A stretch of 64,000 bases of DNA from Pseudomonadota bacterium (GCA_023387815.1 JAEWHK010000001.1:62001-126000), one strand, 5' to 3'; positions 56,891 to 64,000 are shown, counted from the stretch's first letter. Translations and numbers: made by a program. The notes: generated by a model not told the origin, from the letters alone.

Positions 56891-57347
56891 ATTGTTCAAT
56901 TCCTGTAATTATCACCACACAATTCACTATCGCCTGGCTACATCGAAGTCTGAGTTCTGCACGTCAACTTCTGTCCCATTAAGCTCTGGATGAAAAATGA
57001 TGAGGAAGAAGTTGTATGACGCAGCAGTATGGCGAAACGGTGACGGAATTAAGTATACGAAGACAGCAAATTGTCTGGTCCGGTTTTTCCACTGACCGGA
57101 AACGGGATTTTGTACGGTGCACAAGCGCTTCATTGCAGATATGCTCTATCGACACCCGCCTGCCTTAACGTGTCATTGAATGCCATCTGATTAGCCCACA
57201 TCTTTCCAGCAACGCGAGGTTGGTGAACTCGGGCAACAATATAAGGCGAGATTCCAATATTCAGCTCGTTAACAGCGTCCGAGGCCAATTGGATCTCGCC
57301 GGCATCCCGTTACGGTATTGTCGGCCATATCCGACAATCCATTTTTT
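56891..57347. other. gap with unrecognised short reading frames
   Basis: 457 bp between the 58-aa gene and the FAH gene. A minus-strand frame at 57130-57309 lacks an ATG but reads coding-like: AGEIQLASDAVNELNIGISP, YIVARVHQPRVAGKMWANQM, AFNDTLRQAGVDRAYLQ. TTG at 57288 could start 52 residues. A second frame (56927-57133, 68 residues) starts with an ATGA overlap of its stop, but its sequence looks less like protein. Together they may be a degraded gene. Confidence 0.3.
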
Positions 57348-57350
57348 TTA
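57317..57350 (+). terminator. hairpin plus T8 on the plus strand
   Basis: ATTGTCGG (57317-57324), 6-nt loop, CCGACAAT (57331-57338), then CCATTTTTTTT. It has the form of an intrinsic terminator for plus-strand RNA although no plus-strand gene is known here; on the minus strand it is only a hairpin preceded by A residues. Confidence 0.55.
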
Positions 57351-57524
57351 TAATTGCACTTCAACAATACTTTCGATGTCTTCACAGAAGACGAGCTCTT
57401 CGTCACCACCATCGAATCGGACATTAAGCCACATGCCATCGCCGACATTCTCGACAACTTCAGCATTGACTCCCGTCTTAAGACGAATAATTTGCCCTGG
57501 CTGCACATTCATTAAATTCAGCAT
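57348..57524 (-). CDS. 58-residue protein of the ring-hydroxylating oxygenase operon
   Basis: Codes for MLNLMNVQPGQIIRLKTGVN, AEVVENVGDGMWLNVRFDGG, DEELVFCEDIESIVEVQL. AGGAGGAC stands 4-10 bp before the ATG, the best ribosome site of the cluster. It begins 10 bp after the beta-subunit stop. Beta-rich with VxPGQxIRLKxG, an SH3/KOW-like pattern. No family name known to me. Position suggests an accessory factor or small subunit of the oxygenase, or a pathway protein; inference only. Confidence 0.75.
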   Translation of the reverse strand: MLNLMNVQPGQIIRLKTGVNAEVVENVGDGMWLNVRFDGGDEELVFCEDIESIVEVQL

Positions 57525-57533
57525 TTTGTCCTC

Positions 57534-58124
57534 CTAGAAGAAAACGGTCAGATTTTTGGCAAGCAGCACATTCTGATGGATATGAACTTCGCGGCTTGCC
57601 AGCTTCCAGCCATCCGAGGTGAGACGCATACTATCGACGCGATCTCCGACGAAAAAATACTGCTCATACTCACAACGGTTCTGATAAATAAGAAACCGGC
57701 TGGATACTCCCACCTCCAGTTCTCCGTCTTCATTATTGCCAATACTTGTTAGTTGTATATTGCTGACAAGGCGACAGACACGCGAGAGTGGTTCCTCAGC
57801 CCAATGCACGCCGGTCATGATCTGTTCGGCCCGTTTGGTTAGCGTCCATTTGCCCTCATTGAACCAGCTCATATGCTTTTCTCGCGAAGTAAACTCGCGT
57901 GCAGCATGTTCTCCAGCTTTGACGTTATATTCCATTGGCATGAAATAGCACAAGTCGTCGGCCAACGTGTCGAGCCACTCGTCGAAACGGCGCTCGTCGA
58001 GCATATTTGCCTCATCGTAGAGAAATTCCTCAATCTCTCTTTTTATTTCATAATAGCGGGCATCGCGCGCCGGCCGCGTTACCGGTTTTGTAACTGCGGG
58101 GGTTTCTTCAACAATGTCAGACAT
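57534..58124 (-). CDS. aromatic-ring-hydroxylating dioxygenase beta subunit
   Basis: 196 residues of the NTF2-like small-subunit family: YYEIKREIEEFLYDEANMLD, ERRFDEWLDTLADDLCYFMP, VSNIQLTSIGNNEDGELEVG and SSRFLIYQNRCEYEQYFFVG. ATG at 58124 has GGAG 6 bp upstream. Structural partner of the Rieske alpha subunit in alpha3beta3 oxygenases. It overlaps the SDR stop by 8 bp. Confidence 0.92.
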   Translation of the reverse strand: MSDIVEETPAVTKPVTRPARDARYYEIKREIEEFLYDEANMLDERRFDEWLDTLADDLCYFMPMEYNVKAGEHAAREFTSREKHMSWFNEGKWTLTKRAEQIMTGVHWAEEPLSRVCRLVSNIQLTSIGNNEDGELEVGVSSRFLIYQNRCEYEQYFFVGDRVDSMRLTSDGWKLASREVHIHQNVLLAKNLTVFF

Positions 58125-58932
58125 GACTGCTCCTTTGAGTTCGTTCAAGAACGGGTGGAATGGGACCACCCTGATTGGCAAAGCAGCCAACATCAATCAC
58201 ACTACCCGAGATCGTTGCTGCTTCATCCGATAAAAGAAATGCGACGGTACTGGCCAAATCCAGACCTGTCATTGGACGGCCTGCGACCGTCCCGGGCGAG
58301 GCTTTTTTTACAAATGCGTCAATATCTCCACCGTGGCGCCCGACGCTCATTCCCGAGATGATGCCTCCACCCCCTGGTATCGCAACGTTGACACGTACAT
58401 GATCGTGAAAGTGGTCATATGCCATCGCCATACTAAGAGCGACAATTGCACCCTTACTGGCGCTGTAAGCAGCCATATTGGGTTTTCCCCAACCGGCTCC
58501 CGAGCCGATATTTACGATGGCACCACCGCCGCCTTTGCGCATATGCGGCAGAACGGCTCGACTCATCAGGTACGCACCCTTTAAATTGACAGCCATGATC
58601 CGGTCGAATACTGTCTCTTCCGTATCGAGCACCGTGCCCAAAGGACCAATAGCCGCATTATTGACCAAACCATGAATCGCTCCATACCGCTCAAGAGTAT
58701 ACTCAGTAACCCGCTGCACATCGGCCGCATTAGATACATCAGCTTCTAGCACATCAGCGGTACAACCGGCATCCTCTAATGCGGACAAGAGCGACTGGAC
58801 GCCCTGAGCAGTGCTTGAAATCTGCTGCTGTTCAAGACCAAAGGCAATGACTTTATGCCCTCTTCGCGCAAGCTCTACCGTGATTGATTGGCCAAGTCCA
58901 AACGTTCCGCCAGTGACAATAACAGTGCTCAT
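58117..58932 (-). CDS. SDR dehydrogenase, probable cis-dihydrodiol dehydrogenase
   Basis: 271 residues. Cofactor motif VTGGTFGLGQSITVELARRG, NNAAIGPLGTVLDTEETVFD, NIGSGAGWGKPNMAAYSASK with Ser, Tyr and Lys. Fits oxidation of the cis-dihydrodiol from the oxygenase back to an aromatic diol. ATG at 58932 gives MSTVIVTGG; the frame extends to 58998 into the alpha gene. It lies between the alpha and beta oxygenase genes, 4 bp after alpha. Confidence 0.9.
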   Translation of the reverse strand: MSTVIVTGGTFGLGQSITVELARRGHKVIAFGLEQQQISSTAQGVQSLLSALEDAGCTADVLEADVSNAADVQRVTEYTLERYGAIHGLVNNAAIGPLGTVLDTEETVFDRIMAVNLKGAYLMSRAVLPHMRKGGGGAIVNIGSGAGWGKPNMAAYSASKGAIVALSMAMAYDHFHDHVRVNVAIPGGGGIISGMSVGRHGGDIDAFVKKASPGTVAGRPMTGLDLASTVAFLLSDEAATISGSVIDVGCFANQGGPIPPVLERTQRSSHV

Positions 58933-58936
58933 ATCA

Positions 58937-60304
58937 TCAACCCGCCAGGCTTGCCGGCCCTTCGTCCTTGCGGCCCAGCAGGGTATCCCAGTCAGCATCG
59001 TTCATGTAATCGCGCCAGCGGCGATAAAATTGCCGAGGATTTTCTTCACTCACCTGTAAACTGACATTCCCTGCCACTGGTCCTGTTGTCTGGACCTTAC
59101 CAAGCGACTGCGTATAGTTATAGGGATAGCGCTTTGCAATTACGCCGCGACTGCCGGCCGTTGCATAATTCCAGTTCTCCATATCGTCCTGCTCTGTCAT
59201 TCCTGCAGGACCCGAATATCGCATATAGTAGCTGCGCAGGAAATCCTTCACTTCCTGTGGTGCATCAGCATCCACCAAGAAAAAGCGCCAGGCTTCTGTC
59301 GACTCAGGGCCATGAGGATGCCAGACACATAAATTCCGCGGCTGATTTCCGTGAAATGACACGTTTGGATAAATCGTACCGACAAACGGAACCAGCCTGT
59401 GATGTTCTGCTCCGAGCCGCTCCTTACGTTTGGCATGCGCTTCACGGAAGTATTCAGCCACAACAGGATTGTTCTTATATGTATCGAGGAATTCCCAGGT
59501 TTCAGGCATGATAGCGCTATGCACCCCGTGACCAGCGGGAAAATTAGCCCAGACATGTTGTGCTTTTTCCAGTTCGTTATCGCGGCGTCCTTTTACTCCG
59601 GCCTCTGCACTAGGACCAATACCAATCAGATCAACAGAACGATGGCTCACGTTATGGTATGTGTCTCCCAGGAAATTTTCTGCGGCAAATTTCCAATTGC
59701 ATGGAATGATCCACTTGTGCACGCCAAACAACACTTCTGAGCACCCTTCACGACCGTCGCGACAGTCCAAAGCCAGATCCAGGTGCATTTTGGCGTCACC
59801 GAGATAGGTCATAAGATCCGGTGCATTCTCATCCCAGGTTGCCCACACCGTCCCTTTATAGATTTCCATCTTTGGAACCTCAATGAGTGACCAGTCTTCT
59901 TTTTCCATGCAGCCTTCGTAGAGATTCTTGAACTGAGGAACGCCAAACAACTTTCCTTCTGTTGTGTAGCTCCAGCTGTGGTAAGGACAAGTAAAAAGCT
60001 GGGTGTTTCCATGATCGTACTGGCATACCTTCATGCCACGATGCCGACAAGAATTCAGAAAAACGTGGACTTTTTTCTTTTTGTCACGAGCCAGGATGAC
60101 AGACTCTGCCCCCATGCGCGACGTAAAGTAGTCACCTGGATTTGGTATTTGACTTTCGTGGCCGACGAACAGCCAGGCGCGCGTAAAAACTCGCTCCAGT
60201 TCTTCTTCGTAAATCTCACGACTGGAAAATATTTCCCGGCCAATCTCGCCTTTGCGAAGATTGATCAGAGCGTTATATCTGGATTCAGGAGTAATGGGAA
60301 TCAT
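58937..60304 (-). CDS. aromatic-ring-hydroxylating dioxygenase alpha subunit (Rieske)
   Basis: 455 residues. Rieske cluster ligands Cys86, His88 (NSCRHRGMKVC) and Cys106, His109 (CPYHSW). Mononuclear iron: Asp214, His217 and His221 in AENFLGDTYHNVSHRS; the distal acid is probably in MTEQDDMENW. Catalyses O2-dependent dihydroxylation of an aromatic ring. Start at ATG 60304 with GAGAG upstream; a GTG at 60343 would add 13 residues. The pocket region differs from benzoate dioxygenase, so the substrate is open. Confidence 0.93.
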   Translation of the reverse strand: MIPITPESRYNALINLRKGEIGREIFSSREIYEEELERVFTRAWLFVGHESQIPNPGDYFTSRMGAESVILARDKKKKVHVFLNSCRHRGMKVCQYDHGNTQLFTCPYHSWSYTTEGKLFGVPQFKNLYEGCMEKEDWSLIEVPKMEIYKGTVWATWDENAPDLMTYLGDAKMHLDLALDCRDGREGCSEVLFGVHKWIIPCNWKFAAENFLGDTYHNVSHRSVDLIGIGPSAEAGVKGRRDNELEKAQHVWANFPAGHGVHSAIMPETWEFLDTYKNNPVVAEYFREAHAKRKERLGAEHHRLVPFVGTIYPNVSFHGNQPRNLCVWHPHGPESTEAWRFFLVDADAPQEVKDFLRSYYMRYSGPAGMTEQDDMENWNYATAGSRGVIAKRYPYNYTQSLGKVQTTGPVAGNVSLQVSEENPRQFYRRWRDYMNDADWDTLLGRKDEGPASLAG

Positions 60305-60373
60305 AGGTTGTCTCTCACTATTCGTTGTTGAAGTGTTTCGCACTCACGATGCGATCCAATGGAAAATCTCTAT

Positions 60374-61369
60374 TTAGTTAAAGCGCTCGCACAGCACGTC
60401 GCTGCGCGACATGCCGGCTTCCTGTGCGGCTGCACGACCTGCTTCCACCATAGGCGGCGGGCCGCAAAGATAAACGCGCGTGGCAGCATCCAGTCCAAGA
60501 CGACAAATCAAATCGGTTGGATAACCTGCATGACTGTCGGGACACTCTCCTGCCTCAAGCGCAAATTTCAACTGTAATTCGGGCATCTCGCTGCGCAATC
60601 GCTGCAGTTCTTCCATCGCGAACAGATGCTCCGGTGTCCTTGCGCCGATCAGCACGGTTGTCGGAACAGATTGGGTCTGGCCTTTCATGGCACGCAACAT
60701 TGATAAAAAAGGCGCCATACCGCTACCACCTGCAACGAACAGTCGCGGTCTGGCTTCATCTCGCAGAAAGAAAGTGCCATGAGGTGCACTGAGCGATACT
60801 TTTTCACCGGCATGAGCATTGAGCAGCCAATTGGAAAAGGCGCCATCGGGCACCAGCCGTATGTAAAACTCAAGCTGATTGCTACCTGGCGGATTCGCCA
60901 TAGAGTATGAACGAGAAATTTGCGTGCCTTCCGGCTCAATTCGAACATATTGTCCAGGTTCGAAGTCCAGCTTTTCGCTGACCGAAATTTCCAGCTTCAT
61001 TATTTCTGCCGCGATCTGGGTTACAGATACAACTTCCCCTTCAATGGGCGGTGGCTCTTCGCTCAGAGCTTCGCTTGAATCGTAAGGTAACTCTACGACG
61101 CTTGATTTTTTTATATGGCAGACACAGGGCAGGATCACGCCGGCTTCACGCTCGTCATCGGGCAGCACAGCCGGATCATAATCCGCCATTTCCACTTCAC
61201 CCGATAGCAACTGGGCAGTACACGTGCCGCACTGACCGTTAGAACAGTCGGTTAATAAATTCAAACCTGATGCTGTTGCCGCGTCAACCAGACTCTGGCC
61301 ACAGGCCACGTCCAGACGATGTGACACCCCATCGGCAAATAGCAACGTAACGGGGATGATGCTATTCAT
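60374..61369 (-). CDS. oxygenase reductase with N-terminal 2Fe-2S ferredoxin domain (BenC type)
   Basis: 331 residues. Plant-type ferredoxin with NLLTDCSNGQCGTCTAQLLS and the fourth Cys in GVILPCVCHIK; then FAD domain (ISRSYSMANPPGSN) and NAD domain (LFVAGGSGMAPFLSMLRAM, YLCGPPPMVEAG). Electrons go from NADH to FAD to 2Fe-2S to the oxygenase, so no separate ferredoxin is needed. ATG at 61369 with AGGAG 8 bp upstream. First gene of the train. Confidence 0.94.
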   Translation of the reverse strand: MNSIIPVTLLFADGVSHRLDVACGQSLVDAATASGLNLLTDCSNGQCGTCTAQLLSGEVEMADYDPAVLPDDEREAGVILPCVCHIKKSSVVELPYDSSEALSEEPPPIEGEVVSVTQIAAEIMKLEISVSEKLDFEPGQYVRIEPEGTQISRSYSMANPPGSNQLEFYIRLVPDGAFSNWLLNAHAGEKVSLSAPHGTFFLRDEARPRLFVAGGSGMAPFLSMLRAMKGQTQSVPTTVLIGARTPEHLFAMEELQRLRSEMPELQLKFALEAGECPDSHAGYPTDLICRLGLDAATRVYLCGPPPMVEAGRAAAQEAGMSRSDVLCERFN

Positions 61370-61393
61370 ATTTAGTCTCCTTTTATCCGCTTT

Positions 61394-61438
61394 ATGGACA
61401 TTGAATCCATTGTATGGATATATTCTATTTTTTGTCAA
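61394..61438 (-). promoter_or_regulatory. head promoter of the aromatic operon with operator dyads
   Basis: Minus strand: -35 TTGACA (61433-61438), 18 bp, -10 TACAAT (61409-61414). A perfect dyad ATCCAT-TGT-ATGGAT (61405-61419) covers the -10, and ATGGA (61394-61398) with TCCAT forms a second overlapping dyad. This favours repression by the divergent IclR-type protein; inference. Confidence 0.7.
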
Positions 61439-61440
61439 CA

Positions 61441-61472
61441 TGTCTGCCTGGCGGACAAATAGGGTTTATAAT
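61441..61472 (+). promoter_or_regulatory. IclR gene promoter: dyad plus TATAAT
   Basis: TGTCTGCC-T-GGCGGACA (61441-61457, one mismatch) lies where a -35 would be, and TATAAT is at 61467-61472. A related 17-mer occurs at 62604-62620 before the Bug gene. Confidence 0.65.
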
Positions 61473-61495
61473 TCGCAAAAACAGGAGCTACGATC

Positions 61496-62263
61496 ATGGT
61501 GAAACCCGTCGAAAAAAATGAAAACGTGCGTGCGGTGGGCCGCGCGCTGGAAATTCTGCTTGCATTTACCTCGCAGGATGTCGAACTTTCTCCAAGCGAA
61601 TTACTAAAGCGGGTCGATCTGTCCCGACCCACGCTTTATCGCCTGCTTTATACCCTTGAAGAACATGGGTTCCTGGTGTCAGTTGGGGAACCGCAACGAT
61701 TCCGCCTTGGCCCATCGGTTGCAAGATTGGCTCATATCTGGAGTTCAAGTCTGGATTTATCCCAGATAGCCAATCCGATACTTCAGAAAATCTGGCGCGA
61801 GACAGGAGAAACGGTTGCCATGTTTGTTCCGCAAGGTCATCTGCGCCTTTGCGTGGCAGAGCTGCCCAGCCCGCAACCCCTTAATTTCAAAAGAGGCGTC
61901 GGATATACGGAACGTATCGTGCGTGGCGCTTCCGGCCGAGCCATTTTGGCGTATATGCCAACAACGGAAGATGAGCTAAAGCGCTATGTTCAGGATTCTG
62001 ATATTGACCTCAAAATACTGCAGGATGGGCTGACTCAGACACGCAGACGTGGCTATGCCACCAGTCACAACGAACTCATCTCTGGCGCGGTTGCAATTGC
62101 GGTTCCTTTTTTTGATCGGAATGCAGCAGTCGCTGGCTCCATTGGTATCTTCGGCCCCGAAGTGAGACTCAATGCCAATAAGTTGAAGCTACTTGCTCAG
62201 CTTCTCAAAAGCGAATCGGCTGTTCTTTCCAACATGCTTGGGTATCCGAACAAGCCATCGTAA
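61496..62263 (+). CDS. IclR-family transcriptional regulator
   Basis: 255 residues. N-terminal winged helix: VRAVGRALEILLAFTSQDVE, LSPSELLKRVDLSRPTLYRL; C-terminal effector domain with VAMFVPQGHLRLCVAELPSP and YATSHNELISGAVAIAVPFF. AGGAG 8 bp before the ATG. It is divergent from the oxygenase operon and upstream of a Bug gene with matching DNA elements, so it is the best candidate to control both. Confidence 0.92.
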   Translation: MVKPVEKNENVRAVGRALEILLAFTSQDVELSPSELLKRVDLSRPTLYRLLYTLEEHGFLVSVGEPQRFRLGPSVARLAHIWSSSLDLSQIANPILQKIWRETGETVAMFVPQGHLRLCVAELPSPQPLNFKRGVGYTERIVRGASGRAILAYMPTTEDELKRYVQDSDIDLKILQDGLTQTRRRGYATSHNELISGAVAIAVPFFDRNAAVAGSIGIFGPEVRLNANKLKLLAQLLKSESAVLSNMLGYPNKPS

Positions 62264-62329
62264 ACAATTCTTTTTGCCGTGTTGATTCGGTACCCGACTG
62301 AATTCACTTACGTTAGAAATATTCTGAGA

Positions 62330-62452
62330 ATGAACAGATTTCCAGCGATAGACGTTGGATTGAGCAATAAGAACAAATACGAGCCAATTCTTCTCAGCGT
62401 GGGAATCGCGATGGAAAAAGTGCTAGGTTCTGCGCCAGCTCCACGCCTGTAG
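62330..62452 (+). pseudogene. possible 3' remnant of an amidase-like gene
   Basis: Frame of 40 residues: MNRFPAIDVGLSNKNKYEPI, LLSVGIAMEKVLGSAPAPRL. The pattern I/V-G-L...EPILLSVGIAMEKVLG resembles the last ~40 residues of amidase-signature enzymes (VGLQxVG...LLxxAxAxE), but no catalytic part is present and no ribosome site is seen. Weak assignment. Confidence 0.25.
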
Positions 62453-62470
62453 TTCCGACCCATTTTTGCT

Positions 62471-62503
62471 GAAGTTTCTTCATCGATTCGATGAAGAAAC
62501 TTC
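62471..62503. repeat. perfect 15-bp inverted repeat
   Basis: GAAGTTTCTTCATCG (62471-62485), ATT, then its exact complement (62489-62503). No T-run follows. It lies in the 459-bp gap after the IclR gene and may end IclR transcripts or be a relic of a mobile element. Confidence 0.7.
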
Positions 62504-62603
62504 TCCGGGCTACGTTAGAAGGTTCATGCACTGAAGGCAACTATCTAGCCTGGGGACATGAGGACGCCGTCGTCTGATAAGACCCAATAAAATCCAAGCA
62601 ACT

Positions 62604-62627
62604 TGTCCGACAGGCGGATTTTATAAT
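62604..62627 (+). promoter_or_regulatory. Bug gene promoter: shared 17-mer and TATAAT
   Basis: TGTCCGACAGGCGGATT (62604-62620) matches the 61441 dyad at 12 of 17 positions. A perfect TATAAT follows at 62622-62627. Confidence 0.55.
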
Positions 62628-62634
62628 CAAAATA

Positions 62635-62650
62635 ATTGACCCACGTCAAT
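62635..62650. promoter_or_regulatory. perfect dyad ATTGAC-CCAC-GTCAAT
   Basis: 6-bp arms, 8 bp after the TATAAT, near the expected transcription start of the Bug gene. A candidate operator. Confidence 0.45.
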
Positions 62651-62662
62651 AAATATCACAAA

Positions 62663-62699
62663 ATGGACAAGTATCCACTGGACGGATATAACTTTATTT
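62663..62699. promoter_or_regulatory. second copy of the operon-head element
   Basis: Aligns with 61394-61431: ATGGACA, ATCCA, TG, GGATATA and TATTT occur in the same order and nearly the same spacing (one 1-bp gap). It lies 24-60 bp before the Bug ATG at 62723. Confidence 0.6.
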
Positions 62700-62722
62700 C
62701 GAATAAATCGAGGAGACAATCC

Positions 62723-63727
62723 ATGTTCAGCCGTTATTCCCGCGCCCGTCGGGCGTCCCTTCATGCGATCTGTGCAACAGTGGCAAGCGCCGCTTTGTCT
62801 GTCTGTAGTCAATCAGCGCTCGCAGCTGACACATACCCGGATCATGCTGTCAATATCGTTGTCGGTTTTGCTCCAGGAGGCACTAACGATATACTTGCGC
62901 GCCTTATTTCAGCCAAATTGCAAGAACACCTGAAGCAGAGTTTTGTAGTAGAAAATAAACCCGGAGCCAGCTCGGCTATCGGTACAGGATACGTTGCGAA
63001 AGCCAAACCCGATGGTTACACGCTCCTGGTTTCGTCCAGCGGCGGTCTGACGGTCAATCCCATTATGATGAAATCGATATCGTATGATCCTGTAAAAGAT
63101 CTGGAACCTATTGCTTTGCTTGGCTCATTTCCGCTAATTGTGACGGTTCCGAGCGCATTGCCGATCAAGAATCTTAAAGAATTGGAGCAATACGGCAAGA
63201 CCAATAAAGATGGTCGACTCGATCATGGTGTCGCCTCTTCTTCATTTCAACTTGTAGCAGAAACGCTGTCGGAAGCATCGGGTATCAAGTTTAATCACAT
63301 TGCTTATCGCGGATCCGGTCCTGTTATAACGGCCCTGCTCGGTCAGGAAATTCAGGTAGGCGTTCTTGATAGTGCGGCAATTGCACCGCAACTGAAAGCT
63401 GGCAAACTCAGAGCGCTAGCAGTGACAACCGGGAAACGCTCTGCCGCATTTCCTGATATACCCACCGTCGCAGAGAACGGATATCCCGGCTACGACGTAA
63501 CCATTTGGACAGCCTTGATGGCTCCTAAAGGAACCCCGGAACCGGTATTGGCAAAATTACGCAGCACAGTTACAGAAATTCTGAAAGATAAAGAACTCGT
63601 GCAGAAGCTGCACTCCCTTGGCATGGATCCCGGCGATGCCGACTCTGCTGCTCTTGGGCGACGCATTGTGCAGGATATCGCCCGATGGGATAAAGTCGCA
63701 ACGGCAGCACACCTCAAACCTGAATGA
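62723..63727 (+). CDS. Bug/TctC-family periplasmic binding protein
   Basis: 334 residues. Arg-rich N-terminus and signal core (ASLHAICATVASAALSVCSQ then SALAADTYPD). Bug pattern YPDHAVNIVVGFAPGGTNDI and VENKPGASSAIGTGYVAKAK, with IAYRGSGPVITALLGQEIQV. ATG at 62723 has AGGAG upstream; longer frames have none. Probably binds the aromatic acid or a related carboxylate of this cluster. Confidence 0.93.
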   Translation: MFSRYSRARRASLHAICATVASAALSVCSQSALAADTYPDHAVNIVVGFAPGGTNDILARLISAKLQEHLKQSFVVENKPGASSAIGTGYVAKAKPDGYTLLVSSSGGLTVNPIMMKSISYDPVKDLEPIALLGSFPLIVTVPSALPIKNLKELEQYGKTNKDGRLDHGVASSSFQLVAETLSEASGIKFNHIAYRGSGPVITALLGQEIQVGVLDSAAIAPQLKAGKLRALAVTTGKRSAAFPDIPTVAENGYPGYDVTIWTALMAPKGTPEPVLAKLRSTVTEILKDKELVQKLHSLGMDPGDADSAALGRRIVQDIARWDKVATAAHLKPE

Positions 63728-63742
63728 TGCGAAGGAACTATT

Positions 63743-64000
63743 ATGTTGAAACCTCTATTCCGCTTCATTGTAGGCATGAGCCTTGCTGCTTCGTCGCATA
63801 GCGCATTGGCTCAGAACTATCCTGAAAAGCCCATAACGCTTGTAGTTCCGTTCGCACCCGGAGCATCTGCAGATCTGGTTGCAAGAGCCGTGGGGCGCGA
63901 GCTATCCTCAAGTCTAGGTCAGCCAGTTGTGGTAGAAAATAAACCAGGAGCCGGCGGGTCGCTGGGGCTGATGGCTCTCGCAAAAATGCCGGCTGATGGA
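63743..64000 (+). CDS. Bug/TctC-family binding protein, cut by the window end
   Basis: 86 residues visible. Signal peptide (FIVGMSLAASSHSALA-QNYP) then YPEKPITLVVPFAPGASADL and VENKPGAGGSLGLMALAKMP. AAGGA before the ATG, 15 bp after the preceding Bug stop, so the two are in one operon. A distinct paralogue: PGASADLVARAV here versus PGGTNDILARLI. Confidence 0.9.
   Translation, partial: MLKPLFRFIVGMSLAASSHSALAQNYPEKPITLVVPFAPGASADLVARAVGRELSSSLGQPVVVENKPGAGGSLGLMALAKMPADG

Overview
The window reads as a chromosomal segment of a betaproteobacterium, most likely family Alcaligenaceae (Bordetella/Advenella-like). The reasons are the gene order glmM-folP-ftsH-rlmE / yhbY / greA, the 4.5S RNA gene directly upstream of dnaX-ybaB-recR, a two-gene RecB/AddA-like plus AddB-like nuclease pair, and several Bug/TctC-type periplasmic binding proteins. 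The genus is inference; no rRNA is present.

Layout. 1-5.1 kb: a secreted protein cut by the window edge, a LysR regulator divergent from a DUF1127 protein, and a Cd/Zn/Pb efflux ATPase divergent from its MerR-type regulator. 5.1-13.2 kb: a phosphate block, pstSCAB (without phoU), ppk and ppx, with a Pho box and an intrinsic terminator between pstS and pstC. 13.2-35.3 kb: core housekeeping genes (an OlsB-like acyltransferase, glmM, folP, ftsH, rlmE, yhbY, greA, a nucleobase permease, a non-haem ferritin, carAB, transaldolase, recR, ybaB, dnaX, 4.5S RNA). 35.4-41.5 kb: the helicase-nuclease pair. 42-47 kb: accessory genes, namely a GntR/TauE-SafE/DUF1634 operon, a tandem pair of membrane coiled-coil paralogues, a GNAT enzyme and tRNA-Arg(CCT). 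47.8-49.3 kb: an SRAP (YedK/HMCES) protein and a methyltransferase. 49.9-64 kb: an aromatic-catabolism island.

The aromatic island has a long minus-strand gene train: a Rieske oxygenase reductase, alpha subunit, SDR dehydrogenase, beta subunit, a 58-residue protein, an FAH-family hydrolase, a VOC-fold protein, an IclR regulator, a Bug receptor, a second paralogous SDR and an FAD monooxygenase. A LysR gene converges on its far end. At the head, a divergent IclR gene and two Bug receptor genes face the other way. Taken together this suggests uptake and sensing of an aromatic acid, ring dihydroxylation, rearomatisation, ring opening and hydrolysis. The substrate cannot be read from the sequence.

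The main observations are: an A10 run in dnaX where slippage by one base either way ends translation within a few codons; matching operator-like elements at the head promoter of the aromatic operon and at a Bug gene 1.2 kb away; an unannotated 58-aa gene between the oxygenase beta subunit and the hydrolase; an SDR gene placed between the oxygenase alpha and beta genes; a recurrent habit of diverged 13-20 bp tandem repeats in intergenic gaps; a sigma-32-like promoter before a TTG-started ftsH; and a 120-nt C-rich, G-poor leader before the SRAP gene.
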